Of a DNA stretch of 64,000 bases, positions 55,997-64,000 are shown piece after piece; positions within the stretch are counted from its first letter, which is position 1; each line of letters starts with the position of its first letter. The stretch lies in assembly GCF_014199915.1 (NCBI RefSeq), contig NZ_JACHOO010000009.1:1-64000 (forward strand). Reading direction: 5' to 3'. The position numbers and the translations under genes are program-made. The notes beneath the pieces are model-generated. The model ran no database searches, was not told the origin of the DNA, and saw only the letters and a program-made list of their open reading frames with translations. The DNA comes from Prosthecomicrobium pneumaticum. Its GTDB lineage: Bacteria; Pseudomonadota; Alphaproteobacteria; Rhizobiales; Kaistiaceae.

Positions 55997-58237
55997 TCAG
56001 GCGTTCACCCGGCCGGCGGCGCTGACGGCGCGCAGCGAGCGGAGTTCGCCGAGAATGGCGTTGAGGTGCTTCAGGTCCCAGACCTCGACATCGACGATCA
56101 TCTCGGAGAAGTCCGGCGCGCTGCGGACGATGCGCAGGTTCGAGATGTTGCCGTCATGGTCGGCGATCACCCGCGCGATATCCGCGAGCGTGCCGGGCTC
56201 GTTGAGCGCGGTCACCGCCAGCCGCGCCGGAAAGCGCTCCGGATTCTCCGGATCGATGTCCCAGCGCACGTCGAGCCAGCGCTCCGGCTGCTCGTCGAAC
56301 ATCTGCAGCGCCGGAGACTGGATCGGATAGATCGTGATCCCCTCCCCCGGCGTGAGGATGCCGACGATGCGGTCGCCCGGCACGGCGCCGGCATCCGGAT
56401 CGAATCGCACCGTCACATTGCCCTGCAGGCCGCGGATCGGGATCGGCCGCGCCTGGTCCTTCGCCTCGCCGGGCACCCGGAACACCATGCCCGAGCCCTG
56501 CTTCAGGCCGAACCAGCCGGGTTCGCCGCCGCCTCCCCCGCCGCTCTTCGGCGGGACGACGCGCTCCTCCTTGTGGTCGGGATAGACCGCCTTCAGCACA
56601 TTCGCCGAGGGGATCTCGCCGCGGCCGACCGCCGCCAGCATGTCGTCGACATGGGTCTGCGCGAGCCGGGGCAGCGCCGCCTTCAGCTTCGCGTCGGTCA
56701 GTTCGCGGCCGGCGCGCTCAAAGGCGCGGTCGACGATGCCCCGGCCGAGGTCGGCATATTGCTTGCGCACCGCGAGGCGCGTCGCCCGGCGGATCGCGGC
56801 GCGGGCCTTGCCGGTGATCGCCATCGCCTCCCAGGCGGCCGGCGGCGTCTGCGCCTTAGATGTGATGATCTCGACCTCGTCGCCGTTCCGAAGCTCCGAG
56901 GTGAGCGGCATCATCCTGCCGTTGATCTTCACGCCGACACAGGTGTCGCCGACATCGGTATGAACGGCATAGGCGAAGTCGAGGGGCGTCGCGCCGCGCG
57001 GCAGGGCGATCAGCCGGCCCTTCGGCGTGAAGCAGAACACCTGATCGTGGAAGAGCTCGAGCTTGGTGTTCTCGAGGAACTCCTCGGGCGAATCGCCCTG
57101 CGCGAGCATTTCGACCGTCCGCCGCAGCCACGTATAGGCCTGGCTCTCGTCGGAGAAGCCGTGGCCGCCGGCGCCGTTGCGGCCGTTCGCGGCCGCGCCC
57201 CCCCGGCCGTCCTTGTAGAGCGCGTGCGCCGCGATGCCGTATTCCGCCACCTCGTGCATCTCGCGGGTGCGGATCTGCAGCTCGACGCGCTGGCGGCCCG
57301 GGCCGACGATGGTGGTGTGCAGCGAGCGGTAGGCGTTCTGCTTCGGCGTCGAGACATAATCCTTGAAGCGGCCCGGCACGGTGGCCCAGGCGGTGTGGAT
57401 CGCACCGAGCGCGGCGTAGCACTCGGCGGTCGTCTCGACGATTACGCGGAAGCCGAAGATGTCGGAGAGCTGCTCGAAGCTGATCGCCTTCCGCTCCATC
57501 TTGTGGAAGATCGAATAGGGCCGCTTCTCGCGACCATACACCTTGGCGGCGATGCCGTGCTTCGCCAGCCGCTCGCGCAGCTCGGTCTCGATCTCGTGCA
57601 CGCGGATCGTGTTCTTCTCGCGCAGCGCCGCGAGCCGGGCGGCGATCGTCGCGTGCGCGGCCGGGTTCACTGTCTTGAAGGCGAGGTCCTCGAGCTCCTC
57701 GCGCATGTCCTGCATGCCCATCCGGCCGGCGAGCGGGCCGTAGATCTCGAGCGTCTCCTCGGCGATCCGCGCGCGCTTCGCCTCGGGCATGAAGTGGAGC
57801 GTCCGCATGTTGTGCAGACGGTCGGCGAGCTTGACGAGGAGGACGCGGACATCCTCCGTGATGGCGAGCAGGAGCTTGCGGAAATTCTCCGCCTGCACGG
57901 CGCGCTTCGAGACGAGGTCCAGCCGGCGGATCTTGGTCAGGCCCTCGACGAGCCGCCCGATATCGGCGCCGAACAGGCCGTCGATCTCGGCCCGGGTCGC
58001 GTCGGTGTCCTCGATCGTGTCGTGCAGCAGCGCCGCCGCAATGGTCGCGTCGTCGAGCTTCAGATCGGTGAGGATGGCCGCGACTTCGAGCGGATGCGAG
58101 AAATACGGGTCGCCATTGGCGCGCAGCTGCTTGCCATGCTTCTGCATGGCATAGACGTAGGCCTTGTTGAGCAGCCCCTCGTCGGCTTGCGGATTATAGC
58201 GCTGGACGCGCTCGAGGAGCTCGTACTGCCGCATCAT
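55997..58237 (-). CDS. rsh: Bifunctional (p)ppGpp synthetase/hydrolase Rsh
   Basis: RelA/SpoT-family stringent response enzyme of 746 residues. The HD hydrolase domain has 'YFSHPLEVAAILTDL' and 'AALLHDTIEDTDA'. The synthetase domain has 'GREKRPYSIFHKM', 'DIFGFRVIVET' and 'DYVSTPKQNAYRSLHTTIVG'. A TGS domain ('VFCFTPKGRLIALPRGATPL') and a C-terminal ACT domain ('VTALNEPGTLADIARVIADH') follow. It sits between rpoZ and pyrE. Confidence 0.97.
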   Translation of the reverse strand: MMRQYELLERVQRYNPQADEGLLNKAYVYAMQKHGKQLRANGDPYFSHPLEVAAILTDLKLDDATIAAALLHDTIEDTDATRAEIDGLFGADIGRLVEGLTKIRRLDLVSKRAVQAENFRKLLLAITEDVRVLLVKLADRLHNMRTLHFMPEAKRARIAEETLEIYGPLAGRMGMQDMREELEDLAFKTVNPAAHATIAARLAALREKNTIRVHEIETELRERLAKHGIAAKVYGREKRPYSIFHKMERKAISFEQLSDIFGFRVIVETTAECYAALGAIHTAWATVPGRFKDYVSTPKQNAYRSLHTTIVGPGRQRVELQIRTREMHEVAEYGIAAHALYKDGRGGAAANGRNGAGGHGFSDESQAYTWLRRTVEMLAQGDSPEEFLENTKLELFHDQVFCFTPKGRLIALPRGATPLDFAYAVHTDVGDTCVGVKINGRMMPLTSELRNGDEVEIITSKAQTPPAAWEAMAITGKARAAIRRATRLAVRKQYADLGRGIVDRAFERAGRELTDAKLKAALPRLAQTHVDDMLAAVGRGEIPSANVLKAVYPDHKEERVVPPKSGGGGGGEPGWFGLKQGSGMVFRVPGEAKDQARPIPIRGLQGNVTVRFDPDAGAVPGDRIVGILTPGEGITIYPIQSPALQMFDEQPERWLDVRWDIDPENPERFPARLAVTALNEPGTLADIARVIADHDGNISNLRIVRSAPDFSEMIVDVEVWDLKHLNAILGELRSLRAVSAAGRVNA

Positions 58238-58352
58238 GGCGGGAACCCGAGGAATGCGCCGCGCATCACGCGGCGCATGGTGTGGTCATCGGCGACAGTG
58301 GATCGCTTTCCTCGTGCCGCGACAAGCGGCGCGGTGCCGCGGCGCGGAGGCC

Positions 58353-58733
58353 TCAGAACTCCTCGGTCTTGTCCGGCGGCACCATGTTTTCGAGGCTGTG
58401 CAGCAGCTCTTCCTCGGACATGCGGTCGAACACCACCGAACCGTCTTCGGCATCGTCGTCGCGGGCGGTGAGCAACGGCACGGCATCGGCCTCCGGCTCG
58501 TCGACCTCGACATATTTCTGCAGCGAGTGGATCAGGTCTTCCTTGAGATCGTCGGGCGTGACCTGTTCGTCGGCGATTTCGCGGAGTGCGACGACGGGAT
58601 TCTTGTCGTTGTCGCGATCGATGGTGAGCGGCGAGCCGCTCGAGATCATCCGGGCGCGATGCGCCGCGAGCAGGACGAGCTCGAACCGGTTCTCGACCTT
58701 GTCGACGCAATCTTCGACGGTGACGCGGGCCAT
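58353..58733 (-). CDS. rpoZ: DNA-directed RNA polymerase subunit omega
   Basis: Small polymerase subunit of 126 residues. The core '[20 protein letters not shown]' and '[20 protein letters not shown]' is standard. An acidic C-terminal extension is typical for alphaproteobacteria. AAAGGTG upstream fixes the ATG at 58733. rpoZ-rsh is a conserved pair. Confidence 0.96.
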   Translation of the reverse strand: MARVTVEDCVDKVENRFELVLLAAHRARMISSGSPLTIDRDNDKNPVVALREIADEQVTPDDLKEDLIHSLQKYVEVDEPEADAVPLLTARDDDAEDGSVVFDRMSEEELLHSLENMVPPDKTEEF

Positions 58734-58918
58734 GAGGGCACCTTTCAGACGGACTATCGAGAGCAAGCGCGGATGAATAGTGATCCCTTCGGGCGATTGC
58801 AAGGCGAGCCATGATCGAAGGTGACATCGGCGCCGCTTTGCGGCAGAGATGATGCGGCCCGCTACGCCGTAGCGGGCGATCACCACGCATTTGAGAAAAA
58901 TCCGTTTACGAGGCGAGT

Positions 58919-59515
58919 ATGTTCGACCAGCGCGAGAAGATCGTTCTCTTCATCGACGGCGCCAATCTTTATTCCACAGCCAAGGCCCTCGGCTTCGACA
59001 TCGACTACAAGAAGCTTCTGGCTGAATTTTCCAGCCGCGGCTATCTGCTGCGCGCCTATTATTACACCGCTTTGTCGGAAGATCAGGAATATTCCTCGAT
59101 CCGGCCGCTGATCGACTGGCTCGATTACAATGGCTACACGGTGGTGACGAAGCCGACGAAGGAATTCTACGACGCCAGCGGGCGGCGGAAGATCAAGGGC
59201 AACATGGACATCGAGCTCGCCGTCAACATGATGGAGATCGGCGAGCACATCGACCACCTGGTGCTTTTCTCCGGCGACGGCGATTTCCGCTCGGTCGTCG
59301 AGGCGGTGCAGCGGCGCGGCCGCAAGGTGAGCGTCGTCTCGACCTTGTCGACCCAGCCGCCGATGATCGCCGACGAACTGCGCCGCCAGGCCGACAATTT
59401 CATCGACCTCCTGTCGCTGCAGCCGCGCGTCGGCCGCGATCCGGCCGAACGGGCGGCGCGGGCGGCGGAGCGGGCGCAGGCCCATTCCGGCTTCGACGAG
59501 GATTTCGACAACTGA
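58919..59515 (+). CDS. NYN-domain (LabA/DUF88-like) protein
   Basis: Predicted PIN-like nuclease of 198 residues. Acidic active-site positions are visible in '[19 protein letters not shown]', '[14 protein letters not shown]' and '[20 protein letters not shown]'. AGGCGAG precedes the ATG. The family occurs next to rpoZ in many alphaproteobacteria. Substrate unknown; RNA is likely from the fold. Confidence 0.92.
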   Translation: MFDQREKIVLFIDGANLYSTAKALGFDIDYKKLLAEFSSRGYLLRAYYYTALSEDQEYSSIRPLIDWLDYNGYTVVTKPTKEFYDASGRRKIKGNMDIELAVNMMEIGEHIDHLVLFSGDGDFRSVVEAVQRRGRKVSVVSTLSTQPPMIADELRRQADNFIDLLSLQPRVGRDPAERAARAAERAQAHSGFDEDFDN

Positions 59516-59517
59516 GC

Positions 59518-60168
59518 ATGGCGGAACGCCGGCGCTTCGCCGCGGAGCCGGACCGGGATTGCCCGCTCTGCCCGCGGCTCGTCGCCTTCCGCACCGAATG
59601 GCGGCAGCGCGAGCCCGGCTGGCACAATGCGCCGGTCGCCAATTTCGGCCGGCCGGACGCGCAGCTTCTGATCGTCGGCCTCGCGCCCGGCCTGCGCGGC
59701 GCGAACCGCACCGGCCGTCCCTTCACCGGCGATTACGCCGGCGACCTCCTCTATGCGACGCTCTCGACCTATGGCTTCGCCGAGGGCCGGTTCGAGGCAC
59801 GGCCCGATGACGGGCTGCGGCTCGTCGACACCGCGATCGTCAATGCGGTCCGCTGCGTGCCGCCGGAGAACAAGCCGACCACCGCCGAGATCGCGACCTG
59901 CCGCCGCTTTCTCGCCGGCGGTCTCGCCGAGGCGAGGAACTGCCGGGCGATCGTCGCGCTCGGCAAGATCGCCCATGATTCGGTCGTCGTGGCGCTCGGC
60001 GAACGGATGAGCCGGTTCAAGTTCGCGCACGGCGCCGTGCACGAGATCGCCGGCCGCCGCGTCTTCGACAGCTATCACTGCTCGCGCTACAACACGAACA
60101 CCGGCGTGCTCACCCCGGAAATGTTCCGCAGCGTGTTCTCGGCGGTACGCGCCTATCTGGACCGGTAG
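59518..60168 (+). CDS. Family 5 uracil-DNA glycosylase (UdgB)
   Basis: Base-excision repair enzyme of 216 residues. The family 5 motif 1 is 'GLAPGLRGANRTGRPFTGDY' (about 54-73). Motif 2 is 'SYHCSRYNTNTG' near the C-terminus. The N-terminal 'DCPLCPRL' supplies cysteines for the Fe-S cluster. It starts two bases after the NYN stop, so both are co-transcribed. Confidence 0.93.
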   Translation: MAERRRFAAEPDRDCPLCPRLVAFRTEWRQREPGWHNAPVANFGRPDAQLLIVGLAPGLRGANRTGRPFTGDYAGDLLYATLSTYGFAEGRFEARPDDGLRLVDTAIVNAVRCVPPENKPTTAEIATCRRFLAGGLAEARNCRAIVALGKIAHDSVVVALGERMSRFKFAHGAVHEIAGRRVFDSYHCSRYNTNTGVLTPEMFRSVFSAVRAYLDR

Positions 60169-60192
60169 AGCGGGCTGCTCCGGGAGTGCCGT

Positions 60193-60882
60193 TCACCCGG
60201 CGGGTGCACCTCTGCGCTGCAGGTAATGCTGCAGCGTCGCGTTCGCCTCCGCGAGATGGGCCTCGAGGATCGCCGTGGCGGCGTCGGCGTCGCGGGCGCG
60301 GCTGGCTTCGAGAAGCGCCCGGTGCTGATCCTGGTGCAGATGGGCCCGGCCGAAGGCCGCGACGTGAAAGAGCAGGTAGCGGTCGGCGCCGGCGAGATGC
60401 TGCGCGGTCAGCGCGAGCAGGCGCGGCAGGCCGGCGCGGGCATAGAGCGCCATATGGAAGCGGCGGTTCAGCGCGCCGAGGCGGCTGTCGTCGGTCTCCG
60501 AATCCATCGCGTCGACGATCTCCTCGGCGAGTCGGAAGTCGGCCTCCGTCAGATGCGGCAGCGAATGGCGCAGCGCCGCCGGCTCGAGCGCGGCGCGGAT
60601 GGCGTAATTGTCGGCGGCGTCTTCCGGCGTGATCTCGACCACCACCGCGCCCTTGTGCGGCTGAAAGTCGACCAGCGCCTGCGCCTCGAGTTGTCGCAGC
60701 GCCTCGCGGATCGGCATGCGGCTGACCTTGAAGGCGGCGGCGAGTTCCTCCTGGCGGAGCGGGCTCCCGGGCGGCAGCGCGCCGGTCAGGATCGCCTGCC
60801 GAAGCGCCGCCTCGACATACTCCGTCGCGGTGCGATAGCGCGGCCCCTTCTCGGCGAGCAGTTCGGCGAGCGCGGCGGTCAT
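60193..60882 (-). CDS. GntR-family transcriptional regulator (FCD subfamily)
   Basis: Product of 229 residues. The N-terminal winged HTH includes 'LRQEELAAAFKVSRMPIREA' and 'LRQLEAQALV'. The C-terminal all-helical FCD effector domain has conserved metal-binding His/Asp ('RFHMALYARAGLPRLL', 'DQHRALLEA'). It is divergent from the BenE-type transporter, with a palindrome in the shared promoter region, so it probably controls that gene and itself. Confidence 0.93.
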   Translation of the reverse strand: MTAALAELLAEKGPRYRTATEYVEAALRQAILTGALPPGSPLRQEELAAAFKVSRMPIREALRQLEAQALVDFQPHKGAVVVEITPEDAADNYAIRAALEPAALRHSLPHLTEADFRLAEEIVDAMDSETDDSRLGALNRRFHMALYARAGLPRLLALTAQHLAGADRYLLFHVAAFGRAHLHQDQHRALLEASRARDADAATAILEAHLAEANATLQHYLQRRGAPAG

Positions 60883-61068
60883 GGCGCGATTCCGGTGCCA
60901 GGCCCGCCGGCCTGCAGGAGACGGGACCGGCCGACGAGGTGAGCGGCCGTGCGCGTCAAGACCTGCCGGACGCCTTCATCGCCATGCCCCCGACAGGGGC
61001 CCCACGCCCTCGCCTGCCGTCTCGATGTCGCGCTGCCGTCTCGCGTCACCCGCGCCCCCTTGCCTGTC

Positions 61069-61082
61069 GATTGGATCCAATC
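61069..61082. promoter_or_regulatory. Probable operator palindrome for the GntR regulator
   Basis: Perfect 14-base palindrome GATTGGATCCAATC in an otherwise GC-rich gap between the GntR gene and the transporter. The centre lies about 45 bases upstream of the transporter start. FCD-type GntR proteins typically bind short A/T-flanked palindromes of this size. Confidence 0.65.
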
Positions 61083-61120
61083 TAACAATCCACCCCGTCA
61101 TCAGCAAGGGAATGCCGATC

Positions 61121-62365
61121 ATGGCCATCTCGTCGGGGAGCGTCGCCGGGCCGGGCGGCCGTGAGGGACAGGCCCCGGCCGCAACGCCGGGCTCCGCCGC
61201 CGGCCATCCGCGCGTCGGCATCGGCCATCCCCTGATGATGGGCGTGATCGCCTCCGTCGTCGGTTTCTCGAGTACCTTCACCGTCGTGCTGCAGGGCTTT
61301 GTCGCGATCGGCGCGACGCCGGAACAGGCCGCTTCGGGCCTCTTCGCCATCTGCGTCGCGATGGGCGCGATCGGCATCGGCCTGACGCTCGCCTATCGCA
61401 TGCCGATCTCGATCGCCTGGTCGACGCCCGGCTCGGTGCTCTTCGCCTCGACCGGTCTCATCGCCGGCGGCTATTCCGCCGCAGCCGGTGCCTTCATCGG
61501 CGCCGCCCTCCTCGTCGTGCTCGCCGGCCTCGTCAAGCCGTTCGGCCGGCTCGTCGCCTCGATCCCGCCGGTGCTCGCCAATGCGATGCTCGCCGGCCTC
61601 CTGCTCGGCCTCTGCCTCGCCCCGGCGAAGGCGGTGGCGACCGAGCCCGCGCTCGCCCTGCCGGTGGTGATCGTCTGGGCGCTCGTCGCCCGCTTCAAGC
61701 GGCTCTATGCCGTGCCGGCCGCCGTGCTCGTCGCGATCCTCGTCATCGCCTGGTCGGGTCCGCCGCTCGCCGGGCGGATCGACCATCTCTGGCCCGACAT
61801 CACCTTCGTCGCGCCGACCTTCTCGATCGCCACCTTCATCTCGCTCGCGGTGCCGCTCTTCCTCGTCACCATGGCCTCACAGAACATTCCCGGCCTCGCG
61901 GTGATGCGGGTGAACGGCTATCTGCCTCCGGTCCGCGCGATCTTCGTCTCGACCGGCCTCGGCAGCGTCGTCACCGCCCTTCTCGGCGGCCACACGCTCA
62001 ACATGTCGGCGATCACCGCGGCGCTCTGCGCCGGACCGGAGGCGCATCCCGATCCGCGCCGCCGCTGGGTCGCCGTCATCGCCTCGGGCAGCAGCTACAT
62101 CCTGCTCGGCTTCGCGGCGACCTTCGCGGCGCTCCTCTTCGCGATCGCCCCGCCCGTACTGATCCAGGCGGCGGCCGGCCTCGCCCTCCTCTCCGCCTTC
62201 GCGGCCGCGATGGCGGGTGCGCTCGAGAACCCGGCCGACCGCGACGCTGCGCTCGTCACCTTCGTCACCGCCGCTTCCGGGCTCAGCTTCTTCGGCATCG
62301 GCTCCGCCTTCTGGGGCCTCGTCGCGGGCGGGCTGATGATGGCGCTCGGCCGGCTGGGGCGATGA
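61121..62365 (+). CDS. benE: Benzoate/H+ symporter family transporter (BenE)
   Basis: Inner-membrane transporter of about 414 residues with around 11-12 hydrophobic segments. Family blocks are 'VVGFSSTFTVVLQGFVAIGA', 'AYRMPISIAWSTPGSVLFAS' and 'FLVTMASQNIPGLAVMRVNG'. The ATG at 61121 has AAGGG about ten bases upstream; the ATG at 61112 is too close to it. The substrate is not certain because no benzoate catabolic genes are near. Its stop overlaps the mobA start as ATGA. Confidence 0.88.
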   Translation: MAISSGSVAGPGGREGQAPAATPGSAAGHPRVGIGHPLMMGVIASVVGFSSTFTVVLQGFVAIGATPEQAASGLFAICVAMGAIGIGLTLAYRMPISIAWSTPGSVLFASTGLIAGGYSAAAGAFIGAALLVVLAGLVKPFGRLVASIPPVLANAMLAGLLLGLCLAPAKAVATEPALALPVVIVWALVARFKRLYAVPAAVLVAILVIAWSGPPLAGRIDHLWPDITFVAPTFSIATFISLAVPLFLVTMASQNIPGLAVMRVNGYLPPVRAIFVSTGLGSVVTALLGGHTLNMSAITAALCAGPEAHPDPRRRWVAVIASGSSYILLGFAATFAALLFAIAPPVLIQAAAGLALLSAFAAAMAGALENPADRDAALVTFVTAASGLSFFGIGSAFWGLVAGGLMMALGRLGR

Positions 62366-62949
62366 TCGCGGGCATCGTGCTCGCCGGCGGCGAAGGCCGC
62401 CGGATCGGCGGCGACAAGCCCTTCGTCGCCCTCGCGGGCCGGCCGCTGCTCGCCCATGTGGTCGAGCGGATCCGGCCGCAGGTCGACCGGCTGGCGCTCG
62501 CCGTGCGACAGAGCGACGCCCGCTTCGAGGCTTTCGGTCTGCCGCAGCTCGCCGATCCGGCCGACATGGCGGGGCCGCTCGCCGGCCTCGTCTCCGGCCT
62601 CGCCTTCGCCGCCGCTTCCGGCGCGGACTGGCTGCTCACGGTACCGACCGATGCGCCGCTGCTGCCGGCGGATCTGGTCGGCCGGCTTCGCGCGGCGGCC
62701 CTCCCGGAGACGGAGGCGGTCGTCGCCCGCTCCGCCGGCGCATCCCACCCGACCGTGGCGCTCTATCGTCCGGCGCTCGGCGGGCGGCTCGCCGCGCATC
62801 TCGACGCGACGCCACGCCGTTCGATCATCGGTTTCCTCGAGCGCCTCGTCCTCGGCCATGCCGATTTCGCGGCTTTCCCGGTCGATCCCTTCCTGAACCT
62901 CAATACGCCCGACGACCTCGCCGCAGCGCGGAGCGTGCTTTCCTCCTGA
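62362..62949 (+). CDS. mobA: Molybdenum cofactor guanylyltransferase MobA
   Basis: Adds GMP to molybdopterin to form the guanine dinucleotide cofactor. The product is 195 residues with a nucleotidyltransferase fold. The N-terminal 'IVLAGGEGRRIGGDKPFVAL' binds GTP. 'DWLLTVPTDAPLLPADLV' carries the metal-binding Asp. The C-terminal 'FLNLNTPDDLAAA' is typical. It is translationally coupled to the BenE-type gene, an unusual partner. Confidence 0.93.
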   Translation: MIAGIVLAGGEGRRIGGDKPFVALAGRPLLAHVVERIRPQVDRLALAVRQSDARFEAFGLPQLADPADMAGPLAGLVSGLAFAAASGADWLLTVPTDAPLLPADLVGRLRAAALPETEAVVARSAGASHPTVALYRPALGGRLAAHLDATPRRSIIGFLERLVLGHADFAAFPVDPFLNLNTPDDLAAARSVLSS

Positions 62950-63063
62950 TCACGGCCGCGACCTCGCAGCAGAGTTGCATCGGACGGGAAATTAATGGGA
63001 AGATGTTGCCGCAGGAGGGGCGGCCGAGAAACGTTCCCCGCCCTTGGGACAGAGGATCATATC

Positions 63064-63831
63064 ATGCGCATCGCGAAGAGCGTGGCGGCGGCGGCCCTGG
63101 CCTTGTTGGCCGCGGGCAGCCTCGCCACCGCACAGGAGAAGACCGTGCGGATCGGCACGGAGGGCGCCTATGCGCCGTTCAACTTCTTCGATTCGAACAA
63201 CGAGCTGCAGGGCTTCGACATCGACATCGCCAAGGCCGTCTGCGAGAAGATGAAGGTGACCTGCACCTTCGTGGCGCAGGATTGGGACGGCATCATCCCG
63301 GCGCTGCAGGCCGGCAAATACGATGCGATCTTCGCCTCGATGTCGATCACCGACGAGCGCAAGCAGGTGATCGACTTCTCCCGCCCCTATTACAACACGC
63401 CGTCCGCCTTCTTCGCGGCGAAGGGCTCGGGCATCACCGATGTCTCGCCGGAAGCCCTTGCCGGCAAGACGCTCGGCGCCCAGTCCTCGACCATCCAGGC
63501 GGGCTATCTCGAAGAAACCTACAAGGGCTTCGACCTCAAGCTCTATCCGACCCAGGAAGAGGTCAATCTCGACCTCACCTCCGGCCGCATCGATGCGCTG
63601 TTCGTCGACAAGCTCGTCGGCATGGACTGGGTGAAGACCGAGGCCGGCGCCTGCTGCGAAGTGGTCGGCAACGACATCCCGATCGGCGGTGGCGTCGGCG
63701 CGGGCGTCCGCAAGGAAGACACCGAGCTGCGCGACGCGATCTCGAAGGCCATCGAAGAGATCAAGGCCGACGGCACCTACGACAAGATCAACGCGAAGTA
63801 TTTCAACTTCTCGATCTGGCCGGCGAACTGA
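63064..63831 (+). CDS. Polar amino-acid ABC transporter substrate-binding protein
   Basis: Periplasmic binding protein (family 3) of 255 residues. Signal peptide about 1-23 ('ALLAAGSLATAQ'). The family signature is 'GFDIDIAKAVCEKMKVTC'. Other blocks are 'WDGIIPALQAGKYDAIFASM' and 'SITDERKQVIDFSRPYY', typical of lysine/arginine/ornithine or histidine binders. A permease gene follows after a strong hairpin. Confidence 0.94.
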   Translation: MRIAKSVAAAALALLAAGSLATAQEKTVRIGTEGAYAPFNFFDSNNELQGFDIDIAKAVCEKMKVTCTFVAQDWDGIIPALQAGKYDAIFASMSITDERKQVIDFSRPYYNTPSAFFAAKGSGITDVSPEALAGKTLGAQSSTIQAGYLEETYKGFDLKLYPTQEEVNLDLTSGRIDALFVDKLVGMDWVKTEAGACCEVVGNDIPIGGGVGAGVRKEDTELRDAISKAIEEIKADGTYDKINAKYFNFSIWPAN

Positions 63832-63839
63832 TGCCGGAC

Positions 63840-63865
63840 GAGGCGCCGGGCCGGCCCGGCGCCTC
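63840..63865. promoter_or_regulatory. Perfect 26-base inverted repeat between binding protein and permease genes
   Basis: GAGGCGCCGGGCC is followed directly by its reverse complement. It starts nine bases after the binding-protein stop. No T-run follows, so it is more likely an mRNA-stabilising or attenuating hairpin that lets the binding protein outnumber the permease. Confidence 0.75.
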
Positions 63866-63915
63866 GCGATCGTCCGGTCGCGCCGGCATCGTCGTGTCCT
63901 GGGGGATCGGGCCGC

Positions 63916-64000
63916 GTGGAGTTGCTTAGTCTCTTGCGCTTCGGCCCGGACGGCTGGGGCGACGAACTCGCGGCCGGCGCCTGGCTGACGATCCGGCTCG
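63916..64000 (+). CDS. Amino-acid ABC transporter permease, 5' part only
   Basis: Starts with GTG and runs off the window after 28 codons. The opening 'LLRFGPDGWGDELAAGAWLT' is the typical N-terminus of HisQ/ArtQ-type permeases. It follows the binding-protein gene in the same direction. Confidence 0.8.
   Translation, partial: MELLSLLRFGPDGWGDELAAGAWLTIRL

Overview
The window is a very GC-rich chromosomal segment from an alphaproteobacterium, most likely a member of the Hyphomicrobiales (Rhizobiales). The evidence is a PopZ homologue with the alphaproteobacterial N-terminal signature, an alphaproteobacterial LexA box (GAAC-N7-GAAC) between uvrA and ssb, an aerobic-type cobalamin gene set (cobN/O/Q/W/P with cbtAB), and conserved blocks such as tatABC-serS-surE and rpoZ-rsh-pyrE-pdxJ-acpS-lepB-rnc-era. 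The genus cannot be named from the sequence alone.

Layout. 1-740 is a repeat field. 741-9.1 kb carries uvrA and ssb (divergent, shared SOS box), popZ, a TolC-like outer membrane factor, a Pcm-like methyltransferase and an MgtC-type membrane protein. 9.5-27 kb is a cobalamin region. It has tRNA-Cys, cobC, and an ABC transporter with TonB receptor (btuB, btuC, btuD, btuF-like). It continues with cobD and a seven-gene minus-strand run cbtB-cbtA-cobP-cobW-cobN-cobO-cobQ, which starts at a clear cobalamin riboswitch. Several cobalamin genes and the gaps around them are studded with palindromic repeats. In cobN and the btuF-like gene these repeats lie inside the reading frame and keep it open.

27.6-37 kb is an accessory island between tRNA-Asn and an IS5-type transposase remnant. 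It holds one tightly packed minus-strand operon: a small HTH protein, a SNF2/RapA-type helicase, a type III-like DNA methyltransferase whose target-recognition part is visibly AT-richer than its surroundings, a type III-like restriction helicase/nuclease and an Mrr-family endonuclease. This is the best candidate for a composite, poorly described defence system.

37-50.3 kb is mostly core: an NlpD/LytM-like lipoprotein, pcm, valS, a small ABM-domain protein, an LLM flavin oxidoreductase, surE, serS, tatC-B-A, an MscS channel and an SLT-SPOR protein. 50.3-59.5 kb carries two small unknown genes, then era, rnc, lepB, acpS, pdxJ, a DUF2062 protein, pyrE, rsh and rpoZ, followed by a NYN-domain protein. 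59.5-64 kb carries a family 5 uracil-DNA glycosylase, a GntR/FCD regulator divergent from a BenE-type transporter plus mobA, and the start of an amino-acid ABC transporter operon that runs off the window.
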